Positions 36,311 to 48,481 of a DNA stretch of 64,000 nucleotides are shown here, piece after piece. Both the position numbers and the translations under genes were made by a program. Each line of letters opens with the position of its first letter. Within the stretch, counting starts at the first letter, position 1. Location of the stretch: contig OY821519.1 in assembly GCA_963682025.1 (NCBI GenBank), positions 97,305,585 to 97,369,584 of the forward strand, written 5' to 3'. A model generated the notes under the pieces. The model was not told the origin of the DNA. It searched no databases and saw nothing but the letters and a program-made list of their open reading frames with translations. This DNA is from Cordilura impudica (taxonomy: Eukaryota; Arthropoda; Insecta; Diptera; Scathophagidae).

Positions 36311-36839
36311 ATAATCATGTTATTATCATATTTAATACACAAATTAAGTAACAGAAGGCGTTTCAAAACTCAATTTATCGTTAAAATAAAAATCACCTTA
36401 AATTTAGTTAATGTTTTCTATAATTACTCGTACCTCGAACTTTTCTCATGCCTTCTTCTATGTCCACAAAAAAAAAACAAACAAAACAAAAATAATTCAC
36501 CACTTCGGACAACAAAAGCAACTCGATTAACTTGCCCAGCCACACATTGAAACTAGTAAGAATTGTGTAATTTAATGAATATTTGCTAATAATTTTATTA
36601 ATTTATTAACATTTCTTATAACGTCTTTGCAATTGAAGCCTTTAATTTTTATTAGCAATTTATACGCACTAGTAAATGTAATCCGAATACAAAATGGCTT
36701 CTATATAATCGATTTATTTAATAATATTATTAGGATTTTAACAATAAACTAATTTAATTTATATTTTTATACGGATATTACAAATTTAACAACACAATCA
36801 CGCGATCTGATAATTGAAAACTAATGGCATTGCCAGATT
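36311..36839. other. Non-coding AT-rich spacer
   Basis: Nothing recognised; the 77-codon frame at 36317-36550 lacks any family feature. Confidence 0.4.
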
Positions 36840-36847
36840 TCTATAAG

Positions 36848-37628
36848 CAGGGTTGACAACACAGTGGTTTTGGCACTGTTTTTACCGCTTTTAAATTTTT
36901 GACGCGAATATTTTTCAAGTTAGCGCTTAGTGCTTTCTTTATTTATCCCACAAAAAAAAATTGTTTTATTAAAAAAGCACCAATTTTTTACAGTGTAAAT
37001 AGCTTAAGTTTCACTTTTACTTCTGAATACAACTATACACAGTTTACAGAATGCACTAAAAATAGTTAATCTTGCTATTAAACTTTTGTCGCTGCATTAT
37101 TCAAACGCTGAAGTTGAAAGGTTTTTAGCGACATGAACCTTTTCAAATCCAAAGTTAGAAATCATGTGTCATTATATTCAGTTAATACTTTACTTCACAT
37201 TAAAAATGGACTGAAAAGCAAAAATTCATATTGCGGAAGATATCAAATATCTGATGAAGTTAATACTCGTATTTTAATTAATAGTAATGCTGTTTATAAA
37301 ACATCAGAATTTGAAACTAAAACGATTTATGGCCGGATGAAAGTGATGATGAGGAAACAATAGAGTTTAATCTAAGTATGTGATATTTTAAATTAAATAT
37401 TTAAATTAATACTTCTTGTTTGTATAAAATACAAAGAATATTTAACTTTAATAGGTTTTTTTATTTGTTTTTATATTACTATTTCATTTTGATTTCAGTT
37501 TCAAACGGTATTTGGGAATTAATTTTTTTAAATTTAATAAAAAAAATACATATATAAATAGAAAAAATGAAAATAGAAAATTTTGTGCGGTTTTGGTGCT
37601 TTTTGATATTTTAATGTTGACAACACTG
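36848..37628 (+). mobile_element. Internally deleted hAT element (781 bp)
   Basis: Terminal repeats CAGGGTTGACAACA (left) and, read inward from the right, CAGTGTTGTCAACA, with the exact 8-bp duplication TCTATAAG at 36840-36847 and 37629-37636. The sub-terminal sequence GGTTTTGGCACTGTTTTTACC is partly mirrored at the right (GCGGTTTTGGTGCTTTTTG). Confidence 0.93.
37080..37375 (+). pseudogene. hAT transposase C-terminal fragment
   Basis: Reads LSLHYSNAEVERFLA, then (after a stop and shift) MNLFKSKVRNHVSLYSVNTLLHIKNG and a tail RYQISDEVNTRILIN. YSNAEVER and LLHIKxGLK are the conserved parts of the hAT dimerisation domain near the catalytic E. Everything N-terminal is deleted. It belongs to a different hAT branch from the two ZBED5-like elements in this window. 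Confidence 0.83.
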
Positions 37629-37984
37629 TCTATAAGTGAGTTAATGTGCCTTGGGGTGGGACTCTTAGCTATATTTTAAAGGAGTGATTAGTCAATTGAA
37701 CTTTTCTTGGCTAGATCTAGCGATTTTTAAAATTATCACTTATTAAAGTTTGTTCTTAGAAAGGATTACCAAAAATGGTTTAATATTTCTGAAAATCCTG
37801 CTCTTTATGACTGACGATTTAGAGCAATCACAGGATTTGTTACTAGTTTTTTGGCTTAAATAGAACTTACGAAAGGCTTAGCTTTAAACGAACTATCATA
37901 CTACGCTCACTTAATGACATTTATGATCAGTATACTCCGGCAAATAATCATGAATAGAATCACGCTTGAAAACGCTACCAACTT

Positions 37985-38900
37985 ATTTATAGCGCACATA
38001 ATCATCCATCTGAGCAAGCCATCCGTCAAACTGTGGATAAATTTTTTAGCATGTACTCTCTAAATAATGCAATAACGCCAACGCGTCGAAGGAATGTGCG
38101 TACTGAAGAGAATATCGCCGCTGTAAACGAAAGTTTGGAGGAACATCCAAATTTATCGATTCGTTGTCGGTCACAGGAATTGGGGCTCTGCCCGTGCACT
38201 ACGTTGAAAATTTTGCATAAAGGTCTTGGCCTACAGCCATATAAGATAAAGCTGGTGCAGAAATTAAAGCCACGTGATCATCATATGCGTCGTTGTTTCG
38301 CTGAATATGCTCTATAGCAGTTGGAAACTGACCCGATGTTTTATCGCAAAATTGTGTTCAGCCATGAGGTTCATATCTGGCTTATTGGGTTTGTTAAAAA
38401 ACAAAATTGCCAAAATAGAATGAGACCAATGCACAACAGACCCTGAAGACACCATTACATCCAGAAAAATGCGCCGTTTGGAGCTGGTAGCATTATTGAA
38501 CTTTATTTCTTCAAAAATTAAGCCGGAGCTCGCGTTACGGTCAATGGAGATCATTCCCGCACCATTGTCTATGATTTTTTTTTCTTTGAAAATATGGATG
38601 ACATTAATCCGGGCAAGATGTGGTTTCAACAAGAAGGCGCTACCTGACATCGATTTCAAGAAATTGACCTGTCATTGGTCTCCAAGATTGTGCGATTTGA
38701 CACCTCTAGATTATTTCCTGTGGGGCTACGTGAAATCACTAGATTATGTTGAAAAACCAGCAACAATTGAAGCGTTGGAGGCCAACATTGTTCATTTTAT
38801 TCGTGACATATGACCAGCAATGCTCTTGGCCCAAAATTAGACGTCCGGAATGCGTTTCGTCAGGAATAGTTACGGTGGCCATATGACCGAAATCGTTCTC
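37985..38900 (+). pseudogene. Mariner-like transposase remnant
   Basis: Enters at HNHPSEQAIRQTVDKFF and continues as one frame to 38317. It contains RRNVRTEENIAAVNESL, LSIRCRSQELGLCPCTTL and LVQKLKPRDH, the helix-turn-helix half. After a stop come the first catalytic block (SHEVHIWL, with D replaced by H), RVTVNGDHSRTIVYDFFF, the second block FQQEGAT (D replaced by E), and, in another frame, WSPRLCDLTPLDYFLWGYV with an intact third D. Two catalytic residues are thus altered. Same family as the elements at 12450 and 28210. Confidence 0.85.
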
Positions 38901-38985
38901 AAATATTAATGACATTTTTTTATTAAAATTTAATCTTTTTTGTTATTTTTGACAATTTAAAGTTCTAGCGGGTGTAAAAAAAAAC
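37985..38985 (+). mobile_element. Mariner-like (DD41D-type) remnant, 5' truncated
   Basis: The right end is marked by CTAGCGGGTGTAAAAAAAAACTAT (38967-38990), a plausible terminal repeat; the matching left repeat and the first part of the gene are missing. Boundaries are approximate. Confidence 0.65.
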
Positions 38986-38990
38986 TATAT

Positions 38991-39986
38991 AAATAAAACC
39001 ATCAACAATAACAAGATTGTAATGCCGTATGCTGGTGAACAGTTTCGAAAATTGTTAAAAATTGTAAAGGTTAGTTTTGGTCGAATAAAGTTGGCATAAT
39101 GACTGGATTCCTGAGGACCAGTAAAATTAGAAACTTATAAAAATTTCATCATCAAATTTGGTATAGTTTTTTTGTTGACCCTTTCTTACTACCAATTTGA
39201 GTAAAATATTTCTGAAAGAATATATTTTCTGCAGGTCCTCAACCGGGGGTTTTCCTTAAGTCGTGGATATGTTATAACCCTCATTTCTCAATTTGTAATT
39301 AATTTTGCCCATTTTTGGCCGAGATATGCTTTACTATATATTTTTACATGGAAAATGAAAAAAAGATCTTCAGAATTTACCCAAATTTAATGGGCTGTAA
39401 AAAAATGGCCCCGCATATTTTTTTCTGATAGTCAGTAGAAACTCTAATCAATATGTACCCTTTAAGTATACAAAAAATTGGAAAGGTAATATTTCTTAAC
39501 AATTAAAAAAAAATTTTTTTTAAACCATGACATCGAGGTATGAATTTCCACGTTGCTGGAATATGCTAGTGAAAAGGTTTCTAAAAAATAATGTTTTTAT
39601 TTTTATATTTAACTACTTTAATTTTAAAAAGCCTTTTTCTATACTAAAAAAATATATTCATAGCAATACCTTGAAAAATTACATCACCTCTAGCTCTGAA
39701 CTATGCTATTTGCCATATGATTTCTTGTGTTGTACTTTTGTTTTTTCTCTGCTTCAAGTTAAACTAATTATAACGAATTAAATGTTAAAACAATATTAGA
39801 TTAATATTTTTTATTAAATAAGTGAAAAAATATCTTCAGATTATAGGCAGCTTATATAAGCTGTTAAGATATTGAAACATAGTTCCTTTAGCTTATAAGG
39901 AGCACCGATTTGCTTGTTTCAAATATAAAAAATATAGGAATGATAATTATTTCTTTAAAAATACATATATATATATATATATAATA
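38991..39986. other. Non-coding AT-rich stretch
   Basis: No gene or element recognised. An AT dinucleotide run at 39964-39982 precedes the next element. Confidence 0.4.
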
Positions 39987-40437
39987 CTAGCTGAGTCCGG
40001 TCCGCGTTGCTGGCCCGAAGAAAACATCTGGATTTTATATTGCATCTAAATATTAATACCGAGTGTCGGGCAAAAGTAAAGCACGAACTCCCTCGAAAAT
40101 CCTTAAATACATTGCATTTAATAATATTATGAATATGACTGAAAAAAAATATACGTTTTCTTGAATATTTTAACACCAGCGCCACCTACAGGTGAAAAAC
40201 TTTGTCAGCAACTTTAGTTTTATGTACATAATATATGTCGCGAATTTGAGCTAAATTGGACCGTAAATAAATTTTTTGGGAAAACCTCGACCCCAGCGCC
40301 ACCTATCGGGTACAAAAAAAAGTTATGCAAATCGGAGAACCAAAGGAACATATGGTATGAATACGAAGTCGCTAGCATTAGTGGTTCAACAGTTATTAGA
40401 GTACCAACATACGAACCAACGTTTTTATATATTAAGA
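39987..40437 (-). mobile_element. Helitron of a second family (451 bp), probable
   Basis: On the minus strand: 5' TCTTAATATATAAAAACG, preceded by A. The 3' end has an imperfect hairpin (GGCCAGCAACGCGGACC), a 9-nt spacer and CTAG followed by T, the same architecture as the H1 family but unrelated in sequence. Two internal copies of CCAGCGCCACCTA (about 40178 and 40293) form a short direct repeat. It lies between two AT dinucleotide tracts. Confidence 0.65.
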
Positions 40438-41494
40438 TATATATGTATATATACGACAACACGATTTAAAATATATATATATATATATATATAATAAGTA
40501 TAAATGGACATAAACTTAAAAAAATAAATATATTTAAACACTGGGGCCAAATCACCGCATTTGACATCGAGTAAAATCAATCGAAATTGCATATTTTGGT
40601 TTATTATTTTAAGAAGACGGGTAAACGTCAGAATTTGTTTAACTTTTACTCTTAACTAGGGACTATAATCGGTTAACTATGACAGTAAAATCATTCTTAG
40701 TATTTTATTATGGAAAATAAAAAAATAATTTCAATCGAAAAATTTCGATAACGAATGCGGTGATTTGGCACCTGGACTCAAATTGATACCAGAATTGTTT
40801 AATTTGAACCATAATTTCCCAAGTTATTGCAGTTTTTCACAGTAGTGCCAAATCCAAGATGGCCAACATTTGTTAAAAAATACCATTTTCAAATGTCAAA
40901 TGTGTGCCAAAAATGGGCAAAATGAAATTAAATTATATATGAAAGTTTCATCACCATAAGTTTAAGTGGCAATTTAAAATAAAAACCTATTACTATGGAG
41001 CAACAACTTTTTCTAGTATTGGGTGATTTGACATGGAATGACCCTAATTTTACTAGAAGCAATAGCTTAAAATTAATTCAAATTATAATTTAAAGGGTGG
41101 CTTGAAGTGTTATAGAATTCTGGATGAGTAGTATAAAATAATTAAAGAGGATTCTTTAAAGTGGCTTAAGTCGATGCCAAATCGGCTGACAGAGGTTCTA
41201 GAGCGCGAAGGATATCCCACAAGTTACTAATTAAAGCAATATTTATTGTGAATTTAGTATTTGTATTTATATATTTCAAATGCACGAATAATTGTTCATA
41301 TAAATTTTTTCCAGTAATAGGTTTGTTTACCTTTTTGGACCTCACAAAAAATGGTTTCAATGAAAAATATTTGAACCTGGTCACAATAAAACAATCATGT
41401 GAAAGCGTCATCTATGTATCACTTATAGCAATCAACTGCAGGGGCTCTGCTAATATAAAAATATTTATTATTATTTATTTCAACCGGTTAATTT
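40438..41494. other. Non-coding stretch with AT microsatellite and a small inverted repeat
   Basis: (AT)n at about 40470-40493. CCAAATCACCGCATT at 40548 is inverted at 40755 (AATGCGGTGATTTGG), bracketing about 200 bp; the related GGGTGATTTGACAT occurs near 41023. No gene seen. Confidence 0.5.
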
Positions 41495-42890
41495 TTAAAT
41501 TTTCGTTTTTTATTTTTCATTTTTCGTTTTTTATTTTTCATATTTTATTTTTAATTTTTAATTTTTCTTTTTTTGTTTTTCATTTTTTATTTTTTATTTC
41601 TCGTTTTTTATTTTTTATTTTTCATTGTTTATTTTTAATTTTTTATTTTTTTATTTTAATTTTTCATTTCTTATTTTTCATTTTTCATTTTTAATTTTTC
41701 GTTTTTCATTTTCATATTTCTTTTTCGTTTTTCATTTTTTATTTTTCATTTTTTATTTTTCATTTTGTATTTTTTATTTTTCATTTTTCATTTTTTATTT
41801 TTTATTTTTCATTTTTCATTTTTTACTTTTCATTTTTCATTTTTTATTTTTTATTTTTATTTTTCATTTTTCATTTTTCATTTTTAATTTATTATTTTTC
41901 ATTTTTTATTTCTCATTTTTCATTTTTTATTTTTCATTTTTTATTTTTCATTTTTAATTTTTTATTTTTCATTTTTAGTTTTAATTTTTTATATTTCAGT
42001 TTTATTTTTAAATTTAATTTTTCAGTTTTCATTTTTTATTTTTCATTTTTCACTTTTCATTTTTAATTTTTTATTTTTCCTTTTTCATTTTTAATTTTTT
42101 ATTTTTAATTTTTTATTTTTCATTTTTTATTTTTAATTTTTCAGTTTTTATTTTTAATTTTTCATTTTTTATTTCTTATTTTTCACTTTTCATTTTTCGA
42201 TTTTTATTTTTAGTTTTCATCTTTTATTTTTCATTTTTTATTTTTCATTTCTCATTTTTCATTTTTTGTTTTTCATTTTTTATTTTTAATATTTAATTTT
42301 TTATTTTTCATTTTTATTTTTCATTCTTTATTTTTCATTCTTTATTTTTCATTTCTCATTTTTCATTTTTCTATTTTATTTTTAATTTTTCGTTTTTATT
42401 GTTCATTTTTATTTTTCATTTTTAATTTTTAATTTATTATTTTTCTTTTTTTATTTCTCATTTTTCATTTTTTATTTTTCATTTTTTATTTTTCATTTTT
42501 TATTTTTCATTTTTAGTTTTCATTTTTTATATTTCAGTTTTCTTTTTAATTTTTATTTTTCAGTTTTAATTTTTTATTTTTAATTTTTCACTTTTAATTG
42601 TTTATTTTTAATTTTTTATTTTTCATTTTTTATTTTTAATTTTTAATTTTTTATTGTTCATTTTTTATTTTTAATTTTTTATTTTCAATTTTTCATTTTT
42701 AATTTATTATTTTTAATTTTTTATTTTTAATTTTTCATTTTGTATTTTCCATTTTTAATTTTTCATTTTTCATTTTTAATTTTTAATTTTTAATTTTTAA
42801 TTTTTAATTTTTAATTTTTAATTTTTAATTTTTAATTTTTAATTTTTAATTTTTAATTTTTAATTTTTAATTTTTTATTTTTCATTTTCA
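41495..42890. repeat. T-rich low-complexity tract, TTTTTATTTTTCA-type
   Basis: About 1.4 kb of irregular 5-8 bp units (TTTTTA, TTTTTCA, TTTTAA), almost devoid of G, passing into a regular run of TTTTTAA units at 42775-42870. The strand asymmetry is extreme: the plus strand is mostly T. The 110-148 codon Phe-rich frames here are artefacts of composition. Confidence 0.92.
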
Positions 42891-44064
42891 AACAGGTTAT
42901 TACATATCATAATTGTTTAACCAATACAATCATAAGTCACACCGATTTTGTCTTACGGCTCACATGTTACGCTGTGATTGTATTGTGAAATAGAAATTTA
43001 CCCCCCCTGCGCGTATAGATGTTTTCACATCAAAAAGTAATATCGGATATGATTTTTTACATATAGGACCTAAGACCCTTTGCCTAACCTCTATGCTAAA
43101 GGGTATCGTACAGTCCACCTAAACCGACTATAAAGTTCTTGCTTGTGCATCAAGTGGTAGAGAAACAGTTTTGTTGAAAATAAATACTGCTAAATAAATA
43201 TTTTTTTACATGTCGTCAATATTGTTAAACGCATATACTCCATTAATTCAACAAGGGTTTCTTCAATAGTTTTTGTCGTTGTTGTTTGAAACGTTATGCT
43301 TTGACGTTAACTTTACACATGTTTTATTCACACTTTATATTCGACACAACACTTGATGGGGGAAAATCAGCGAAAGTACACAGACAAGTCAAACAAATCC
43401 TTAAAATATTAACCCCCTTTTTTATTATTTTTTTAAGCCAAAGCACGAGTTGTCAAGTAGAAAAGAAGAGAAACAAGCGATAAATGAAAAACAATGACTT
43501 TTGGACATAGCAAAACATAAATATTTATGAAGTTTTTTATTGCGGGGGTTTTCATAAATTTTCGGGGATTTTCATAATTCCAAAACATTGTTTCAAAGTG
43601 GCCAAAAAAAATATCTAAAATTATTATTCAAAATGGTTAGATTTCATATAAAATAGCATCAAAAAGACTTGAATACTGTTGCGGTATTGGAAGTTTAGGT
43701 ATCAAATATTCTGAAGTTGTCACTCTTAATCAATAATTGTTAATACGTTTGTTTTAAAATTTTCTGCATTAGATTACTTATTTCTTCGATAACATCAGAG
43801 AAAATAAATTTAAGTAATAGAAGAAAATTTTAAAATAAATCCTTTAAATTTTTTTTTTTTTTTTTGGTATTCTACTCCTTTTTTGTATTTTTATGCAGGT
43901 ATTTACCCATATAGTAGATTCCATTTACAACTTTTTATTTACGACTTTTTTTATGAAAAATATCCATAACACAATTGCCCAGAAATAAATGCTTTCCATT
44001 TAATTTATTACAATTTACATTGATCCATCCCCACTAAAAAATATAAAAAATTTTTATACTGATG
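42891..44064. other. Non-coding stretch
   Basis: Nothing recognised. The segment 42900-43130, with CCCCCCTGCGCG at about 43002, is locally less AT-rich. Confidence 0.4.
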
Positions 44065-44654
44065 TACACTCCGTTAACATAGGATAGCTTCAATTAAAAT
44101 TGTAAAGAATGCATTAATTTTGGTGTTTCCTTATTAACTAGCAAATATGTATTAAAGTCGTTGACAAAAATTCTAAATGGGTCAGTAGAAGTTAACAGGA
44201 CTTTATAATTGTTTTCGTAAGCAGCGGGACTTAACAAATGTTTTCGTTAACTTAGATTAGCCCTAGTACAGAATTTTCACTTATTCTTTGATTGTTATGC
44301 GAGTTTGAAGGCCTAGAATCAGCTGAAAAACACATGCAAGTGCTTACCCAACATAAGCTAAACGTATCGTTTCGTTCGCTTCTGTTGATTTTAGATTTTT
44401 GCCACGTTTGTACGTGACATTTGTGAACATCTGATAAAATTTGGTTAATTTTACACAGCAACATGCTGGTTCATTTTTTACGTTGAACAATTGCACTAAA
44501 TGCCAACGTTACGATACGATGCGGCAAACTAGACCTTGTGGCTAACTAGACCTTGAATCAAATTACGTTTCATTGCGGTAGACAAACGTGTTCTTTGCTA
44601 CAAAGAAAAAAGTATGGGGAAAAACCGTCACTTAGAATATCTCGAAAATTGAAG

Positions 44655-45440
44655 CGTATCAATTTTCCGACCGCTCTATTGTCGGAAAACTTAGTCGAAG
44701 CCCAAAAGTTAAAAGCAATTATGTCAAGAATCCATCAGAGTATGATAAACGGTACAATGGAAAGACATTCAAAAAGGTTTCTTCTCGAGACAGACGCAAA
44801 AGTCTCCAAATGGCTACGAATTCCTCTATGAGTTTAAGTAAAATTGAAGCTAATGACGGAGACACAGTCAGTAAAACAACAATTCACAATGGTATAATAC
44901 CTTGGAGTACCTGGAGCATCGAAAACTTAAAAAAAACAATTAAAAGACACACATAAGCAGCAGAGCTCATCAAACGAACGACTAGAAAGGAGTGACATTT
45001 TCCGACGAAAAGCGTTTTAATATCGATGGTCTACATGGGTATAATTATTATTTCCGTGATATCAGGAAAGAGAAACAATTATAAAGTAGTCGCCATAGCA
45101 GAGTTTAGTTTTCGTGAATCGGCGAATAACTAATTACAAACTGCATTTGTGTAGCTTGTGGAGAATTTTGGCAGCTTCCTTCCAATTTTCAAAGAGCTGT
45201 AACGAGCTGGCTTCAAGAACAGGGCGTTGAAATATCGTAGCTATCATATTCTACGGACTTAAACATTATTGAAAAAACGTTTGTGGATGGCTAAAATGCA
45301 AAGTTTATGAAGGGTGAAGGCAGTTCTCTACAAAGTAGGAGCTAGTGGATGCAATAAAATCTGTCTGATCAGAATTTTCATTAAATTATATAAAATATCT
45401 ACGATTCTATGTTAACCCGAATTTTCGACGTTGTTTCAAA
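44655..45440 (+). pseudogene. Tc3-like transposase remnant
   Basis: Across frames it reads SPKVKSNYVKNPSEYDKRYNGK, then SSRDRRKSLQM and SSMSLSKIEAN, the paired DNA-binding region of Tc3-type transposases. TVSKTTIHNG follows. Near 45225-45320 comes EQGVEISSLSYSTDLNIIEKTF, corresponding to the family's SPDLNPIE block with catalytic E, then a CKVYEG-like stretch. Many stops and shifts. The gene matches the Tc3-type length and order, and its enclosure by the matching terminal repeats supports the assignment. Confidence 0.78.
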
Positions 45441-45909
45441 CAACGGGGGGCATATTTTAAAAGAAGTAAAACTAGGAAAACCAAAACATAAAATTTGCTT
45501 TTGTTTTTGTTTTTAATAAGTTGAGGATAATTTAAGTTAACATTAAACAAGCAAGAAAATTATAGTCGATTTGGACCGACTATGCGATACCTTATACCAT
45601 GCGTTTATGTAAATGGTGTAGACCTAAGACCTATGGATATACATAGAAGATAAGCATAAACCAAATTTGAGTGGAATTTATATTAGTTTGTTTGCCTGTT
45701 GATCTGAAAAAGTTCATATCGGATGCTATATTTATTTGGAGACTAGGACGACAAATGGACCGATCCTGACCATATTTGGTAAAGTCTCTTATTTTTTGCA
45801 AAAACATATACATATGTTCTTGTTTTTGATACGCTTAAGTGAATATCGGAAAGCAGCTTTACATGGGGGTATGACTAAGAATTGTCCTATAGGATTTATT
45901 TTGAAACTA

Positions 45910-48481
45910 CACCTATCCCCCGTTTTACACGGTACTCGTTTTACACGTTTTCGATCTTACACGGTTTTTGTTTGACGTTAAAAAATAATAATAAAGATAA
46001 AGTTAAACGAAATATGTACATAAAAGCGCTTTTTAAACTCACACGCATTTAATTATGTCTACTTGATTTAATTTTATTCATCTGGTAACACTTGTTTAGT
46101 AGGTATGTATGTATGTATGAATATGTACATGCATATCAATATTACATATGTGTTAACAACCATCTGTATCAGCTCTTAAAAAAGGGAAAGTCCCTTTTAA
46201 GTAAGCAAAATATTATTGCAAGATCTTTATTCATTAGTTGATTTCAAGCAATAAACAAAGCAGGGCGTAAACTTTTTTTATATTTTTGATAATTAATCAC
46301 AACAACCTGTAAGTAAATAAAAATTATGTTCTGTACATATAAAAGACTTTTTATTGATTTAAAATTTCAGTTTTACGATGGAAAAATTAAAAAATAAAAA
46401 AAGGGAGATGAAGAGAAAAGTTATTTCTTTAGAAACTAAAATTTCTATTTTGGAACGTCTACATAAAAATGAAAGAGTAGTAGACATTGCTAGAATTTAT
46501 TCTCTGAATGAAGCTACAATAAGAACAATAAAAAAAAATGAAGACTCCATTAGAAGAACTGTAGCAGCTGGAATATGTAAGAGTATGAGTACAACTTCAC
46601 ATTATGGAAAAAGCTTTAATAATATGGCTGAAGACCTTAACCAAAAACGAATTCCAGCTGATTCAAAAACCATAACAATGAAAGCATTAAAAATTTTTGA
46701 AACAATTACTAATGAGTTACCTTCTACTTCTGCGAATAAGGTAATTTTTACCGCAAGTCATGGTTGGTTCGAAAGACTTAAGCAGAGGCATGCTTTGCAT
46801 AACTTAAAATTAAAAGGTGAGCAAGCGTCTGCTGATTCCAATGCAGCAAAGCAATATCCCCAAAAACTTGCACAAATTATCGCTGAAAAATCGTTTACTG
46901 CAGAACAAGTTGTAATGCTGATGAGTCTGCTCTATTTTGGAAGAAAATACCCGGAAGGACCTTTTTAGCAAAGCACAATAAATCAGCTAGTGGTCATAAA
47001 GCAGCAAAAGATCGAATAACCATCCTCTTTTGCAGCAACGCGCCAGGCGATTATATAATGAAGCCATTGGTTATTAATAAAGCTAAGCTCATTTAAAGGA
47101 GTCAACTTAAACCATCTTCCCGTTTATTGGAATGCCAATAAAAAGGCTTGGGTTACCGCAACATTATTTAATGATTGGTTTTATAATAGTTTTGTACCAG
47201 ATGCAAAAAGGTATTTAGAACAAAAAGGGCAGCCTTTTAAGGTCCTCCTTTTATTGGATAATGCTCCAGGCCACCCTCAAGACTTGTACCATGAACATGT
47301 TGAGATTGTATTTCTACCAAAAAACACAACTTCTTTATTGCAACCACAAGACCAAGGGATAATTTCAACTTTCAAGGCACTGTATATTAAGCATTCATTT
47401 AGGTATATATTAGATGAATTTGATAATGATACATCTCTTTCAATTATTGATGCTTGGAAAAGATTTACAATTTTAGACTGTGTTAAGTTTGTAGGAGTGT
47501 CATATTCTGAATTAAACAAATCAACACTCCGTGGGTGTTGGAAAGCAGTATGGCCTGATGTAGTTGATGCGGAAAACTCTAGAGTAGTTTTGGAAAATGA
47601 ATATTCTCAGATAATTGAGTTGGCCCATACATTAGGAGGAGAAGGTTTCGAAGACTTCGCTAAGGCAGATATTGTTGAATTAATGGTGGACAGCGAATTA
47701 AATGAAGATGAATTAATTGAAATGGTCCACACATTAAATGACTATGAAAGTGATCTTGATGAGCAGGAACCAAATTCATTCACATCGAAAGTTGTTCGGG
47801 AAAGATTACAGCTGGGAAGAAAATTACGCAACTATTTTATACAAAATGATCCAAATGTTGAACGAGCTCTCCGATTTCAACGAAATATCAACAATTGTTT
47901 AAGTCAATATGAGGAGTCTTACAAAGATCTTAATAAAAACAAATCACAGTTGCTAATAACAGATTTTACTACAAAAACTCATCATATCAATCCTAATTCA
48001 TTAACTAAAGATAAAGAATGTAATAAGATAATATTATCCAGTGATGATAGGGACTTTTTACCATTCAGTAAAAGAAGGCTTATGGTTACAGGTGACAGTG
48101 ATAGTGATAGTGACAACAGTGAAGTAACCTGAATATTTGAGTATTACTGATAATCATTTTTCTCTAATTTTTTCCTGTTAGTAACGAAATTTTTTTTTAC
48201 ATTTTTAATTTCTATGAAATATTTTATTTAAGGCGCAAATACATAAATGAATTGATTTTTATGTTTCTTATTATTAAACTGCTATTTTTATAACATATCT
48301 AATACATATACATTTTTCTCCAAATTTACGTTCAATAAATAATAAAATAAATGTAGTACATATGTAAAAGACCAAAATTATGTTTTTTTCGGATTTACAC
48401 GGGTTTTCTTGTAAAATTTTCATTTTCACTTTACACGGATTTTTCAGGAACGTATCTACCGTGTAAAACGGGGGATAGGTG
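45910..48481 (+). mobile_element. pogo/Tigger-like DNA transposon, full length
   Basis: Perfect 23-bp terminal inverted repeats start CACCTATCCCCCGTTTTAC and sit between TA duplications (45908-45909, 48482-48483). Length 2572 bp. The ACACGG word repeats several times just inside each end (45928-45972, 48400-48440) and could be a transposase-binding array. Confidence 0.95.
46378..48132 (+). pseudogene. pogo/Tigger-like transposase, two frameshifts
   Basis: ATG at 46378 (MEKLKNKKREMKRKVISLE). An N-terminal psq-type helix-turn-helix (about residues 15-60, ISILERLHKNERVVDIARIY) is followed by a CENP-B-type DNA-binding domain containing FTASHGWFERLKQRH. A one-base loss at about 46911-46914 shifts NADESALFWKK (first catalytic D at 46920) out of frame. 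A compensating shift at about 47090 restores the original frame, which reaches LLLLDNAPGHP (second D at 47257) and LLQPQDQGII (third D at 47350; 30 residues between). The C-terminus, to 48132, is acidic (GDSDSDSDNSEV). Apart from the two shifts and the UAA they create, the protein is complete, so inactivation is recent. Confidence 0.93.

Noticed and set aside
39987..40437. LINE or SINE origin for the CTAGCTGAG... repeat
   Set aside because: No poly-A tail or flanking duplication; the TC...hairpin-CTAG layout and A/T flanks fit a Helitron better.
41248..41957. Two long Phe-rich open frames
   Set aside because: They lie in the TTTTTATTTTTCA tract; composition alone opens the frame.
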